From Shewanella sp. Isolate13 (GTDB lineage Bacteria > Pseudomonadota > Gammaproteobacteria > Enterobacterales > Shewanellaceae): a DNA stretch of 32,137 nucleotides. A program made the position numbers and the translations under genes. The stretch lies in the NCBI RefSeq assembly GCF_022398325.1, contig NZ_JAKEVD010000041.1, positions 1 to 32,137 of the forward strand. The letters are read 5' to 3'. The notes beneath the pieces are model-generated. The model was not told where the DNA came from and did not search any database. It saw only the letters and a program-made list of their open reading frames with translations. Every line of letters begins with the position of its first letter. Position 1 is the stretch's first letter. This document shows positions 16,614 through 25,008 of this stretch, one piece after another.

Positions 16614-17468
16614 TTAATCAATTATGCCTATCGCTTTAGCGACATCTTCTATTGGTTCATAATCTAGGTTTTCTGCTGGCACAAATGACTGTCTAGGAAA
16701 GCTGGCCAACAATTCTGGATCTTTCATGCCGATGAGTGCTGCGGTCACTTTGTCACTAAAACCTGCGCCAAACTGTGTATCGACATCGCCACGTATGGTC
16801 CACTGATAATCAGGGTAAGCCGGGCTCTCCCAAATCACATTAACTTTGTTGAGATCCACTTTGCCGTTAGCTAGTGCGGTTTCCCACACTTTGTAGTTCA
16901 CCGCACCGACTTGATAGACTCCGGCCTGCACCTGAGCAATGGTGCGGCTATGATCGCCAGAGTAGCCAATGCGCTTGAAGATATCCTTACTATTCTTACC
17001 TAGATTACGTTCGATAAAGAACTGCGGCATCAGGCGACCTGAGGTTGAGTTCTTAGATCCATAGGTAAAGGTGTAACCGTTTAAATTAGGAAAGCTGTCG
17101 CTTGGAATGATCTCTGTCGAGGCGTGAGCAATAAAGTAGCTCTTAAAAAACTGATCTTCATAGCCTTGAGCAATGGCCAGCGATCCTGGCACTAAACGCC
17201 TTGCCTGTACGCCAGAGAGGCCACCGAACCAGGCCAATTGAACCTGATTGTTACGAAAAGCCGTTACCGCTGCAGAGTAAGATTTTACTGGCACATACTT
17301 AACCTCTACCCCAAGTTTTTCCTCAAGGTAGATTGCAACCTTATCGAATCGCGTTCTTAATTGACTCTCGTCCTCATCAGGAATTGCGGTAAAGGTAAAC
17401 GTTGTGGCTATTACACTCGGCGCTAATAAAAGCAGTGCTAACCCTGTAAATAGCCTAACAAACGACAT
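16614..17468 (-). CDS. Periplasmic binding protein, PhnD family, putative selenate subgroup
   Basis: 284 residues with a signal peptide (1-21, ending SVIA). The mature start FTFTAIPDEDESQLRTRF, the segments AWFGGLSGVQARR, IAQGYEDQ, SKNSTSGRLMPQFFI, GSGDH-like YSGDHSRT and AVNYKVWE follow the PhnD-like group often named putative selenate ABC transporter substrate-binding protein. The group is named from context in other genomes, so phosphonate, phosphite or selenate are all possible. First gene of the operon. No selenophosphate synthetase or C-P lyase gene lies nearby. Confidence 0.87.
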   Translation of the reverse strand: MSFVRLFTGLALLLLAPSVIATTFTFTAIPDEDESQLRTRFDKVAIYLEEKLGVEVKYVPVKSYSAAVTAFRNNQVQLAWFGGLSGVQARRLVPGSLAIAQGYEDQFFKSYFIAHASTEIIPSDSFPNLNGYTFTYGSKNSTSGRLMPQFFIERNLGKNSKDIFKRIGYSGDHSRTIAQVQAGVYQVGAVNYKVWETALANGKVDLNKVNVIWESPAYPDYQWTIRGDVDTQFGAGFSDKVTAALIGMKDPELLASFPRQSFVPAENLDYEPIEDVAKAIGIID

Positions 17469-17700
17469 GTCTTAATCCTTTTACATTTAATTTTTTCACG
17501 GAATCTTAACGAAAAAACAGCAATAAACACAGAGCTAACGACATTAAACAGTGTTTAATTCACTAATTCGTGAACTAAAGAGCTAAATGTCATGATTTAG
17601 TGCCAGCAAGCGCTAAAAGTGAACAATAGCGAAAAAAATTCAGCCGAGGTTAAGTTTGCTAAGCGTAAACTTCCCCTACTTAGAAACACTTAGTTGGCAG

Positions 17701-17719
17701 CTGCGTTAATTCTGCGTAA
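17701..17719 (+). promoter_or_regulatory. Candidate OmpR/PhoP-type direct repeat before phoP
   Basis: CTGCGTTAA at 17701 and CTGCGTAAA at 17712 repeat with an 11-base period, the spacing used by dimers of OmpR-family regulators. A related GCGTAAAC lies at ~17665. Autoregulation by the PhoP-like protein is plausible, but the position relative to a promoter is unclear. Confidence 0.35.
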
Positions 17720-17753
17720 ACTAAACTGTATTGAATTCAAGGATATTTTGACT

Positions 17754-18428
17754 ATGCGAATATTAGTTGTTGAAGATGACCCGATTCTATCTCATCACCT
17801 CAAAGTACAACTGAGTGAATTAGGCAATCAAGTTCAAGTCGCATTAACTGCGAAAGAGGGATTTTACCAAGCAACCAATTACCCTATCGATGTGGCCATC
17901 GTTGATCTGGGCCTTCCAGATCAAGACGGCATCAGCCTCATTCAAAGCCTGCGTGACAATGGCTTAAAAGCCCCGGTTCTCATTCTTACCGCCCGCGTAA
18001 ACTGGCAGGATAAGGTGGAAGGCTTAAACGCTGGCGCCGATGACTACCTCGTCAAACCTTTCCAGAAAGAAGAATTAGTCGCTCGCCTAGATGCGCTAGT
18101 GCGCCGCAGTGCAGGCTTTGTCAAACCTCAAATCACCAGTGGAGCACTCGAACTCGACCTAGCGGCAAAACAGGTCACGCTGAACGAGCAGCCCATGGAG
18201 GTGACCGCCTTTGAATACTTAATTCTTGAGTACTTGATGCGCCATTGTCACGAAGTCGTCGCGAAACAACGTCTACTGGATGTGATCTATGGTGACAAAG
18301 AAGGTGATCCTAACACGATTGAGGTGATGGTTAGCCGCCTACGTAAGAAGCTCACCAAAGGCGGCATCGAAAATCCAATCGTGACGATTCGCGGTCAGGG
18401 TTATAAATTTAATCTGCCATGCAATTAA
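17754..18428 (+). CDS. phoP: Response regulator, PhoP-like (OmpR family)
   Basis: 224 residues. Receiver domain with VVEDDP, phospho-acceptor Asp51, Thr in LTAR and Lys101; a winged-helix DNA-binding domain follows (LELDLAAKQV to VTIRGQGYKF). The closest well-known relatives by pattern are PhoP proteins, which respond to low Mg2+, acid and cationic peptides. The start at 17754 is preferred to the longer frame from 17694 because MRILVVEDD is the standard beginning and AAGGA lies 10 bases upstream. It overlaps the kinase gene by 10 bases. Assigning the PhoP name rests on the PhoQ-like partner. Confidence 0.88.
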   Translation: MRILVVEDDPILSHHLKVQLSELGNQVQVALTAKEGFYQATNYPIDVAIVDLGLPDQDGISLIQSLRDNGLKAPVLILTARVNWQDKVEGLNAGADDYLVKPFQKEELVARLDALVRRSAGFVKPQITSGALELDLAAKQVTLNEQPMEVTAFEYLILEYLMRHCHEVVAKQRLLDVIYGDKEGDPNTIEVMVSRLRKKLTKGGIENPIVTIRGQGYKFNLPCN

Positions 18429-19771
18429 GATTTAAGCCTAAGAAACGTCTGCTTACGCGGATGTTTCTCACCTCACTATCGATCATCGCCCTAGTCGGGT
18501 TCGGTTTGGCGTGGATGGTAAATATCCTCCACGCCCAAAACAGTTATAACGAAGAGACCGCCGAGCTGATTGCGGAGATCCCCAAAGTCGCAGCAGAGCT
18601 TAGGGAACACGACCTTATTCCCGATACCAGTGATGAATGGCTAGAAGAGAATAACGCGACTCAGCGCTATATCATTGCCAGCTGCGACAACAACTTCAAT
18701 CAAGTCTGGACCTCATCGCTGGCGGTAGACAGAGGCTTATTCGATACCTGTGAACGCTTTAACGAGATCAGAAACACCTCTCCGCCTTACTATCTGCCAC
18801 TCGCCGACAACAAAGGCTACTTCATCTATCTGTTATCTCTCGATATTGCCAGTACTAAATACAACCTGCTGGTATTGAAAGATGCAGAGAAACTCGAAGA
18901 AGAGTACAGCAAGTTCAGTCGCCTCACCTATATACGCTTAGCCTTCGTGCTAGCCCTAGCGCTAGTGCTGTTAATCAGTGCTGCTTATTGGGGAATGCGT
19001 CCCCTTGTGCGTCTTAAGAACGAGCTACAATCGGTCAACAGCGGTAAGGCTAAAACTTTATCTGACGGCTATCCTGTTGAGCTTGAAGGTGTAACTCAGG
19101 CGCTCAACCAGCTGCTGAACCAGTCGAGTGCTCAACAACAGCGCTATCAAAACGCGATGAATGACTTGGCCCACAGCCTTAAAACCCGCTTAGCGGCAGT
19201 TCATGCAATTACCGATGACAAGACGCTCGATAAAGACGCCTGCAGCGAAAAGATCATGGAGCAAGTCAGCCAGATGGATCAATTGGTTAAATATCAATTG
19301 AAGCGCGCCATGTTAGGCCGTAAAGGCCTGAAGCAGGAGCAAACCCAAATTGCACCTTTAGTCGATCAACTCGCGCAGATGTTATTTAAAGTTTACCGTG
19401 ACAAACAGGTTCAATTTGAAGCCGTGATCCCAAAGGAGCATGTGTTCCCTGGTGATAAAGGCGACTTGATGGAGCTTTGTGGCAACCTGATGGAAAATGC
19501 CTTTAAGCTGTGTATTTCAACGGTCAGAGTGTCGTCATACTACAACGATGCCGGTGAGTTTGAACTACTGGTTGAAGACGATGGCCCAGGCGTTGAAGAG
19601 AGCATTCGCCAAAACATCATCCAGCGGGGCGTGCGTGCCGACACCCAAAAACCCGGACAAGGCATAGGTCTTGCGGTGTGTAATGAGATTGTCATCAGCT
19701 ACGGTGGACGACTCTGTATCGAAACTTCAGAGCTTGAAGGCGCCTGCTTTAGGATCTCAATTCCGATTTAG
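18419..19771 (+). CDS. phoQ: Sensor histidine kinase, PhoQ-like
   Basis: 450 residues: membrane segment ~13-36, periplasmic sensor ~40-170 rich in Asp/Glu, second membrane segment ~172-192, HAMP-like linker, then kinase core. The H-box DLAHSLKTRLA holds His252. The usual Pro five residues after the His (HSLKTPLA in E. coli PhoQ) is Arg257 here. The N-box (NLMENAFKL), G1 (DDGPGV) and G2 (GQGIGLAV) are intact. Cotranscribed with the regulator through a 10-base overlap. The Mg2+/peptide signal is inferred from family and the acidic sensor. Confidence 0.85.
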   Translation: MQLRFKPKKRLLTRMFLTSLSIIALVGFGLAWMVNILHAQNSYNEETAELIAEIPKVAAELREHDLIPDTSDEWLEENNATQRYIIASCDNNFNQVWTSSLAVDRGLFDTCERFNEIRNTSPPYYLPLADNKGYFIYLLSLDIASTKYNLLVLKDAEKLEEEYSKFSRLTYIRLAFVLALALVLLISAAYWGMRPLVRLKNELQSVNSGKAKTLSDGYPVELEGVTQALNQLLNQSSAQQQRYQNAMNDLAHSLKTRLAAVHAITDDKTLDKDACSEKIMEQVSQMDQLVKYQLKRAMLGRKGLKQEQTQIAPLVDQLAQMLFKVYRDKQVQFEAVIPKEHVFPGDKGDLMELCGNLMENAFKLCISTVRVSSYYNDAGEFELLVEDDGPGVEESIRQNIIQRGVRADTQKPGQGIGLAVCNEIVISYGGRLCIETSELEGACFRISIPI

Positions 19772-19799
19772 GCTGAACTCGTGACACTTTGATTGAATA

Positions 19800-19836
19800 C
19801 AGGGATAACATTGATATTGAGTGCTTGTTATCCCTG
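19800..19836. repeat. Inverted repeat after phoQ
   Basis: CAGGGATAAC (19800-19809) and GTTATCCCTG (19827-19836) are perfect complements around a 17-base loop. No T-run follows on either strand, so it is not a standard intrinsic terminator; it may stop transcription with Rho or protect the 3' end. Confidence 0.5.
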
Positions 19837-19872
19837 CATCGATGCCTATTACTATGATTTAGCAGATCCATA

Positions 19873-20191
19873 TAATACCAACCAGTATAAGAAGTTGATC
19901 TACTCAGAGCTGTTTTGGGCAAACTAATTCTAGGCGAATAGTTGAAAGAATGGATATTCCCTTGTGAAGCTGTTCAACGCAGAAGTAGGCAGCCAAAAAC
20001 GCTCCAGAATGGCGAGTTTTAGCGGTTCTGATGCTGTGTTAACAAGCTTAACCGTAGAACAACTATGCTCTTCACTCGTTGCAAACCACATGGATGTGGT
20101 GAATGTCATTCAAGCAGGAGCATTTAATGACCTTGCCTCAGAACCGCTAAACTCTCGCTGAGCGACCAAATCTTTATACTGATTGGTATAA
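19873..20191. mobile_element. MITE-like element with terminal inverted repeats
   Basis: About 319 bases with no transposase. The ends are TAATACCAACCAGTATAA (19873-19890) and TTATACTGATTGGTATAA (20174-20191), which match at 16 of 18 positions when inverted. Inside lies a second perfect 14-base inverted pair: TTTAGCGGTTCTGA (20018-20031) and TCAGAACCGCTAAA (20138-20151). A bipartite GGA-loop hairpin lies between those arms. The right end supplies the stop codon and last codons of the oxygenase gene. I could not define a clear target duplication. Confidence 0.7.
20085..20131 (+). repeat. Bipartite GGA-loop hairpin repeat, copy 2 (inside MITE)
   Basis: Hairpin 1 is ACCACATGGATGTGGT (20085-20100), a perfect stem with loop TGGA. 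The linker GAAT leads to hairpin 2, GTCATT/AATGAC (20105-20110 and 20126-20131), whose upper stem GC-AGGA-GC presents AGGA. Confidence 0.7.
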
Positions 20192-20866
20192 CTGCTCGGC
20201 ACGATTAAACATGATCCAAGAGGTGGCGATATACTTATCATCACTGAGTGGCACATTGCCACGGTGGGAATGGGTAAAACCTGCGGGGGCTATCACCATG
20301 GTGCCCTTCTTCGGTTTAATCAGTTTATTTTGATAATAAAACTCTGTCTCGCCGCCCTCTTGCACATCATTCAAATAGAACATGTATAACACCACTCTAT
20401 GCAGTGCCTCATTATGTGCTAGCTGAGGAAACTGCTCTGAGTGCCAATGGGGGTAGCCCCCTTTACCTTGTAAGTACTTTTGAATATTGATGCTACCGCT
20501 ACGGTAGAGATATTTTACGATGGCTTCGGCTCTGCTCTTGCCTAACTCGTTATAGTTATCCGGCGTTAACGTGACCGATTGGCCACTTTGATCGCTAACT
20601 CCCACCGAGACGGCCCCCATTAACGCCATCGCATATTTATCAAAGTATTGAGTTGCATGAGACAGAGTATAACCAAGTAGTCTATTTTTCAGTGGCGTTA
20701 AGTCGTCATAGGAGTCAAGCATGAGATCGAGGCTGCGCTTTTTTGACTCATCCACCCCACCACCAGTGTGCCCCGGAGTCACGCCTGAATGCCGTTCAAA
20801 GCTATTAATCAACTCATCGCAAAATTCATCGGGGATAGCATTCGGGTATATTTCAATGAAGTCCAT
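20174..20866 (-). CDS. 2-oxoglutarate/Fe(II)-dependent oxygenase, prolyl-4-hydroxylase-like
   Basis: 230 residues, cytoplasmic. The core has the iron-binding pattern: HWHSE (the HxE pair, ~residues 143-145), a distal His in FTHSHRG (~200-203) and a downstream Lys/Ser stretch for 2-oxoglutarate. The segments LYMFYLNDVQEGGETEF and KPKKGTMVIAP are typical of the P4H family. The target is unknown; it may hydroxylate a protein or small molecule. The 3' end runs into the terminal repeat of a MITE-like element, so the last codons (LYQSV and stop) come from the element. The native C-terminus may therefore have been altered; the catalytic core is not affected. Confidence 0.85.
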   Translation of the reverse strand: MDFIEIYPNAIPDEFCDELINSFERHSGVTPGHTGGGVDESKKRSLDLMLDSYDDLTPLKNRLLGYTLSHATQYFDKYAMALMGAVSVGVSDQSGQSVTLTPDNYNELGKSRAEAIVKYLYRSGSINIQKYLQGKGGYPHWHSEQFPQLAHNEALHRVVLYMFYLNDVQEGGETEFYYQNKLIKPKKGTMVIAPAGFTHSHRGNVPLSDDKYIATSWIMFNRAEQLYQSV

Positions 20867-20967
20867 TTTAAGGCTCTCTATTCTGCAACATCTGTAAATT
20901 TATCAGTTAAGTAATTGTAAATTATATAACTTGAGTTAGAATAGCAACTAATGAAAAGCCTAAACTA

Positions 20968-22233
20968 ATGCCCATGACGAATAGTTGTAAAGTCGCTGTT
21001 GGACAGCTGCAGGTAGGTAACTTTGTTAGGTTACCGATTGCGTGGAAAGATCACCCATTCATCTTTAATAGCTTCAAAATCAAGCAGCAGGCTCAAATTG
21101 AGCTGATAAAAAATCTCGGCCTTGAGTTTGTCTACGTTCGTCCAGAGCGTAGCGATAGTCAGCCGCTTTCGAGTATTGCGGCCAAACAACAAACGTCTCA
21201 GATTATCGACAACAACCTTGAGATCTTGTCTGGTGAGTTAAAGCAGCAAAAAAACAAAAGCATCGAAGCACAACAGTCTTTAAGGCGTCATCTTCAAAAG
21301 ACCGAGAAGCATTTTACCCGTAATCTTGCCATGATGCGTAATCTGACCAGCAAGCTGCGCAATAGGCCACTCGATGCCGTCAACGAAGCAAAAGATCTCA
21401 TTCATGGAGTCTGCAATCAGCTACTCACCGATGATAGACTGGTACTACACCTGATGGCCGATGCTAAAAGCAATGAGGGGATCTATTATCACTCCCTCAA
21501 CGTTGCCGTACTGTCTATGCTGATCGCCAAAGAGTTAGGCTGGAGTCGCAAAGAGATTGAACTTGTGGGAATGGGCGCACTATTCCACGATATAGGCAAA
21601 ATCAAGATCCCAACTCAGCTACTGCGAAAGAGCACAGCTTTTACTCATGCTGAACAAATATATTTTAATCAGCACCCCGCAATGGGCGCAGAGCTATTGC
21701 TAGCTGCCGATAACTTTCCTGCAGAAGCATTACCTATTATATTGAATCATCATGAGTTTTTAGATGGTTCTGGTACACCTAAAGGGTTAAAAGAGCAAGA
21801 TCTCGACAAATGCAGTCAACTAGTCTGTGCAATTAACACCTATGATAACCTCTGCCATTCCGACCGAAACAATAAAGCCAGAACTCCCTATTCGGCACTA
21901 GGTTACCTCTATAAAAACTATCAAACACAGCTTAATCAGCAAGTTGTTAATCGCCTAGTCAAAATGCTTGGGGTTTACCCCCCGGGCAGTGTGGTTGAAC
22001 TCTCCTCTGGTCAGTTTGCCATGGTGATGTCGGTCAACTTAAGCAAATTATTACTGCCAAGAGTGTTAGTTTACGATCCGACCGTTCCCAAAGAGCAGGC
22101 ACCGATTGTTGACTTGGCCAGTGAAGAACTAACCATTACCAGATGCTTACCCGTAGCCGCACTACCTGAGAAAGTGCTGAAATATCTCAACCCAAGAGAG
22201 AAGATCAGTTACTTCTTTGGAGCAGAAACATAA
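20968..22233 (+). CDS. HD-GYP domain protein (c-di-GMP phosphodiesterase) with N-terminal DUF3391-like domain
   Basis: 421 residues, soluble. The N-terminal ~130 residues (VGQLQVGNFVRLP and following) look like the DUF3391 domain often fused to HD-GYP. A helical linker comes next. The HD-GYP domain (~160-340) has His175, FHDIGK with His207-Asp208, the QHP stretch and HHEFLDGSGTP at 261-271. The signature GYP is GTP here (Thr270). Metal ligands H, HD and HH are present, so hydrolysis is likely, but the GYP change touches the motif linked to GGDEF-partner contacts and c-di-GMP specificity. Start codons at 20968 and 20974 are both possible; neither has a clear ribosome site. Confidence 0.88.
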   Translation: MPMTNSCKVAVGQLQVGNFVRLPIAWKDHPFIFNSFKIKQQAQIELIKNLGLEFVYVRPERSDSQPLSSIAAKQQTSQIIDNNLEILSGELKQQKNKSIEAQQSLRRHLQKTEKHFTRNLAMMRNLTSKLRNRPLDAVNEAKDLIHGVCNQLLTDDRLVLHLMADAKSNEGIYYHSLNVAVLSMLIAKELGWSRKEIELVGMGALFHDIGKIKIPTQLLRKSTAFTHAEQIYFNQHPAMGAELLLAADNFPAEALPIILNHHEFLDGSGTPKGLKEQDLDKCSQLVCAINTYDNLCHSDRNNKARTPYSALGYLYKNYQTQLNQQVVNRLVKMLGVYPPGSVVELSSGQFAMVMSVNLSKLLLPRVLVYDPTVPKEQAPIVDLASEELTITRCLPVAALPEKVLKYLNPREKISYFFGAET

Positions 22234-22340
22234 CCAGCCCCAATTAGCACGACAATCGCGCAGGACTGCCGATTTCTTGCCCAAACCACCTCGACTGACT
22301 AAGGTTAGATCTACTAACTTTCATGTCGAGGTCAGTTTTT

Positions 22341-22655
22341 ATGACTAAACTACCAAGTTTTGACAGACTGTTATGGATGGCAGAAAATACCCCAGAGAAA
22401 TTGGATGCTCTACAGAAAAGACTGAGTAAAGAGGCTATTGCGCAAAGCAGTGTGCGTAACCAGGCAAACCTAACCTCGCTACTTGATCACCTAAACAAAC
22501 GCTTAAGCCTATGCAAGACTCCCTACCAACGTTGTCATCTGGTTAGTAGCTTAATGTTTCAAAAATTAGCCTTGCTCAATCAGGTCTATCGCGAACCCGA
22601 AGAGTTTCTGCAACATAAGGCAGAGGTCGTCTCTCTACGAAAACAAGCTAAATAG
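22341..22655 (+). CDS. DUF3135 family protein
   Basis: 104 residues, soluble and mostly helical. MTKLPSFDRLLWMAENTPEKL at the start is the characteristic beginning of DUF3135 proteins; function unknown. ATG at 22341 is chosen: GAGG lies nine bases upstream, while the earlier ATG at 22323 adds a short non-conserved leader. A strong terminator follows the stop. Confidence 0.75.
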   Translation: MTKLPSFDRLLWMAENTPEKLDALQKRLSKEAIAQSSVRNQANLTSLLDHLNKRLSLCKTPYQRCHLVSSLMFQKLALLNQVYREPEEFLQHKAEVVSLRKQAK

Positions 22656-22671
22656 CGATATCCCCAAAAGC

Positions 22672-22699
22672 AAAAAAGCTCGCAGTCGCGAGCTTTTTT
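22672..22699. terminator. Bidirectional rho-independent terminator
   Basis: AAAAAAGCTCGC, loop AGTC, GCGAGCTTTTTT: a near-perfect stem with A-run and T-run, placed between the convergent DUF3135 and corA genes. Confidence 0.9.
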
Positions 22700-22724
22700 A
22701 TGCAATAGCCGTCTTGAATTAGTG

Positions 22725-23672
22725 CTACAACCAACCTTTACGCTTAAAGAAGAAGTAAGTGCCCGCTGCACTGCCAAACATCATGGCAATGGCCATTGGG
22801 TAACCTAGTTGCCACTCCAATTCCGGCATATTAACGAAGTTCATACCATAAGCACTGGCGATAACAGTCGGTGGTAAGAAGACCACTGCCGCAACCGAGA
22901 AGATTTTAATGATCTTATTTTGCTGTAATCCGCTAAAGCCCATCGCTGCATCGAGCAAGAAGTTAAGTTTATCGAAAATAAACTGGCTGTGGGGCATCAA
23001 CGACTCGATATCAGACAGCATTTCTCGCAGATCTTTAAACTCATCATCTGACAGTTGTCCTCGATAATGCTTCTGCAAAAATCTCAGTGAACGTTGGGTA
23101 TCAAGCAAGCTTAAACGTATTTTACCGTTAGAGTCTTCCTGACGGGTGATAAGCTTAAATACATTATCAAGCTCTTCATTCTTAAATACTTCTTCACTTA
23201 CGTTCTCAAGAACCGTATATACGTCCTCAATCAGATCTGAAAGATAATCAACTTTAAGATTAAATAGCTCTAGTAAAAGCGCCTGTGGTGTACTCGCTTC
23301 TATCTTACCAAGCCTTAAGTAATTACGTAGTAAGCGAATGAGACCAACATCTTCCTCACGAATGGTTAGCAAGAAGTTTTGACGCAGATTAAAGGAGACG
23401 TTAACCCCCTTTACGTCTTGGCCCGCACGTTGGGGAAATAACGAGTTAATGTGTAGCCCATCTTTATTCTGATAAAAACGTGCAGAAGCCTCAATCTCAT
23501 TGATATCTTCCTCATCAGGCACATCTTCAACCGAGAAGCCACTTAACCACTCTCGTTCCTGCTCGTCAGGTTTATACAAGTCCAGCCAGATGATGCCGGG
23601 AGGGATATTGTCCTTCATGCTCAATTCGATAATCGTAAGTTTACGATCCTCATAGGCATAGGCTGTTATCAT
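22725..23672 (-). CDS. corA: Magnesium/cobalt transport protein CorA
   Basis: 315 residues, like E. coli CorA (316). A large cytoplasmic N-terminal domain with the long helix, then two membrane segments at the C-terminus. The signature YGMN (GMN at 276-278) ends the first membrane helix, and MPELEW follows in the outer loop as usual. The C-terminus FFFKRKGWL matches the family. It imports Mg2+ (also Co2+, Ni2+) as a pentamer. GGAG sits upstream of the ATG. No leader structure of the mgtA type is evident. Confidence 0.95.
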   Translation of the reverse strand: MITAYAYEDRKLTIIELSMKDNIPPGIIWLDLYKPDEQEREWLSGFSVEDVPDEEDINEIEASARFYQNKDGLHINSLFPQRAGQDVKGVNVSFNLRQNFLLTIREEDVGLIRLLRNYLRLGKIEASTPQALLLELFNLKVDYLSDLIEDVYTVLENVSEEVFKNEELDNVFKLITRQEDSNGKIRLSLLDTQRSLRFLQKHYRGQLSDDEFKDLREMLSDIESLMPHSQFIFDKLNFLLDAAMGFSGLQQNKIIKIFSVAAVVFLPPTVIASAYGMNFVNMPELEWQLGYPMAIAMMFGSAAGTYFFFKRKGWL

Positions 23673-23779
23673 AGCTCCTCCTTAAAACACATATAGCAAA
23701 TAGATTGGTCTAAAACGTGGGCTATTCTACCTTATAACGCCTTATTGCAAAGAGCTAACATAAAGAAAATCCATGAAGA

Positions 23780-24151
23780 TTACTTATTTACCGTGTTGGC
23801 CACGATAATTCGTTCCTGATTAGACAATCTAATGCGGATCCCGTTAATAGTTGTTATCTCATTGCTAGTGATATCCTTCTTCTTCACTTGATAAACAACG
23901 GACTCATCACTCATTGGCGACACTATCGTTACACTGACAACTTTATTGCCATCACTCCAATCCCAATACCAATATGCTGCAGTCGCGGTGAGTGACAAAC
24001 TGATCAAAACATAGGCGCCAATTCGAAGCTTTATGTTCTTACCTAACTCTTTAGTACTGGCGCGAACCCCATTTTCTCTTGGCTTACGCAAATAAACCAT
24101 AGCGCCGACGATAATTAACAATGTGATCAATATTTTAGTTAGCACAGACAT
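23780..24151 (-). CDS. Small membrane protein, unknown function
   Basis: 123 residues: hydrophobic helices at ~4-20 and ~45-63 separated by a basic loop (RKPRENGVRASTKELGKNIK), then a ~60-residue C-terminal region with beta-like character that probably faces the periplasm. The topology is hairpin-like with the basic loop in the cytoplasm. Not recognised. It stands alone between corA and the DUF2057 gene. Confidence 0.65.
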   Translation of the reverse strand: MSVLTKILITLLIIVGAMVYLRKPRENGVRASTKELGKNIKLRIGAYVLISLSLTATAAYWYWDWSDGNKVVSVTIVSPMSDESVVYQVKKKDITSNEITTINGIRIRLSNQERIIVANTVNK

Positions 24152-24310
24152 TCCCTCTACGGCATTTGTAAGAATTATACCCGTAAATAAATCGATAAAC
24201 TGTTATTAATATCCAAGCATTGGATACCAGTGAGCATTAAAATCATCTTGTTATGCAAATTCAGCCTCCTTCTGCTATAAAGGAGGCATAAATTCAAATT
24301 AGGATCTCAA

Positions 24311-24997
24311 ATGAAGCGTTCTGCTCTTGTCTTAAGTAGTGCCTTAAGTAGTGCCCTACTACTGTTTACTCCATCAGCCTTTGCTGACGTCACCCTCTCT
24401 ATGCCATCAAACTCTGAGCTGGTACTAGTTAATGGTGTTGATGCGAGTGGCAGAGATACGCTAAACCTTAAAAATGGCATTAATCAGGTTGCCTTTCGAT
24501 ATCTTGGACGCTACCAGCAGCAGGGCACGCAAACTCAATTCCAGTCTGATGTCATTATCATTAAATTCGACCAGAGCGATGCCCGGTTAACATTATCTAT
24601 GCCGCGTATTCGATCTGGCAGTGCAGCCGACAAGTTTAATCAGTCTCCGCAAGTCAGCCTAGAAGATCAAGACAACACGCCTGTTTCCTTCGAACTAGGA
24701 ATGCTCATCAAGAAAGGTTTACAGCTAGGTCGAGATTACGAGGCTGAAATGGCCGCCTATAACCTCAGCGCCCAAAAAGCGTCACTTAATATCCAGCCAA
24801 CTACAACAAACGTTACAGCGACGACGGCTACCCTTGCCGTAGCGACAGCTAGCCCAACCGCAGATACACCAGCTAATACGACGGCTAAGCCTGAAGCAAC
24901 TAATCAGGTGAATGTGGGACAGATGCTAGATTTCTGGTATCAACAAGCCGATGAAGAGACGCGCAAAGCCTTTAAAAAACGAATTGAAAACCAATAG
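24311..24997 (+). CDS. DUF2057 (YccT-like) periplasmic protein
   Basis: 228 residues with a signal peptide (1-25, ending SAFA). The mature start VTLSMPSNSELVLVNG and the segments LKNGINQVAFRY, QFQSDVIIIKF and FNQSP follow the DUF2057/YccT family, a secreted group of uncertain role. A Thr/Ala-rich linker (~160-195) precedes a short C-terminal helix that ends in WYQQADEETRKAFKKRI. The signal peptide contains a perfect 12-base tandem duplication (24331-24354). Confidence 0.82.
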   Translation: MKRSALVLSSALSSALLLFTPSAFADVTLSMPSNSELVLVNGVDASGRDTLNLKNGINQVAFRYLGRYQQQGTQTQFQSDVIIIKFDQSDARLTLSMPRIRSGSAADKFNQSPQVSLEDQDNTPVSFELGMLIKKGLQLGRDYEAEMAAYNLSAQKASLNIQPTTTNVTATTATLAVATASPTADTPANTTAKPEATNQVNVGQMLDFWYQQADEETRKAFKKRIENQ

Positions 24998-25008
24998 ATT
25001 TGCACTAT

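Noticed and set aside
19800..19836. Intrinsic terminator after phoQ
   Set aside because: The stem is perfect but the loop is long (17 bases) and no T-run follows, so it is listed only as an inverted repeat.
19964..20161. 65-residue open frame between phoQ and the oxygenase gene
   Set aside because: It lies wholly inside the MITE-like element, crosses its inverted repeats and hairpins, and has no clear ribosome site.
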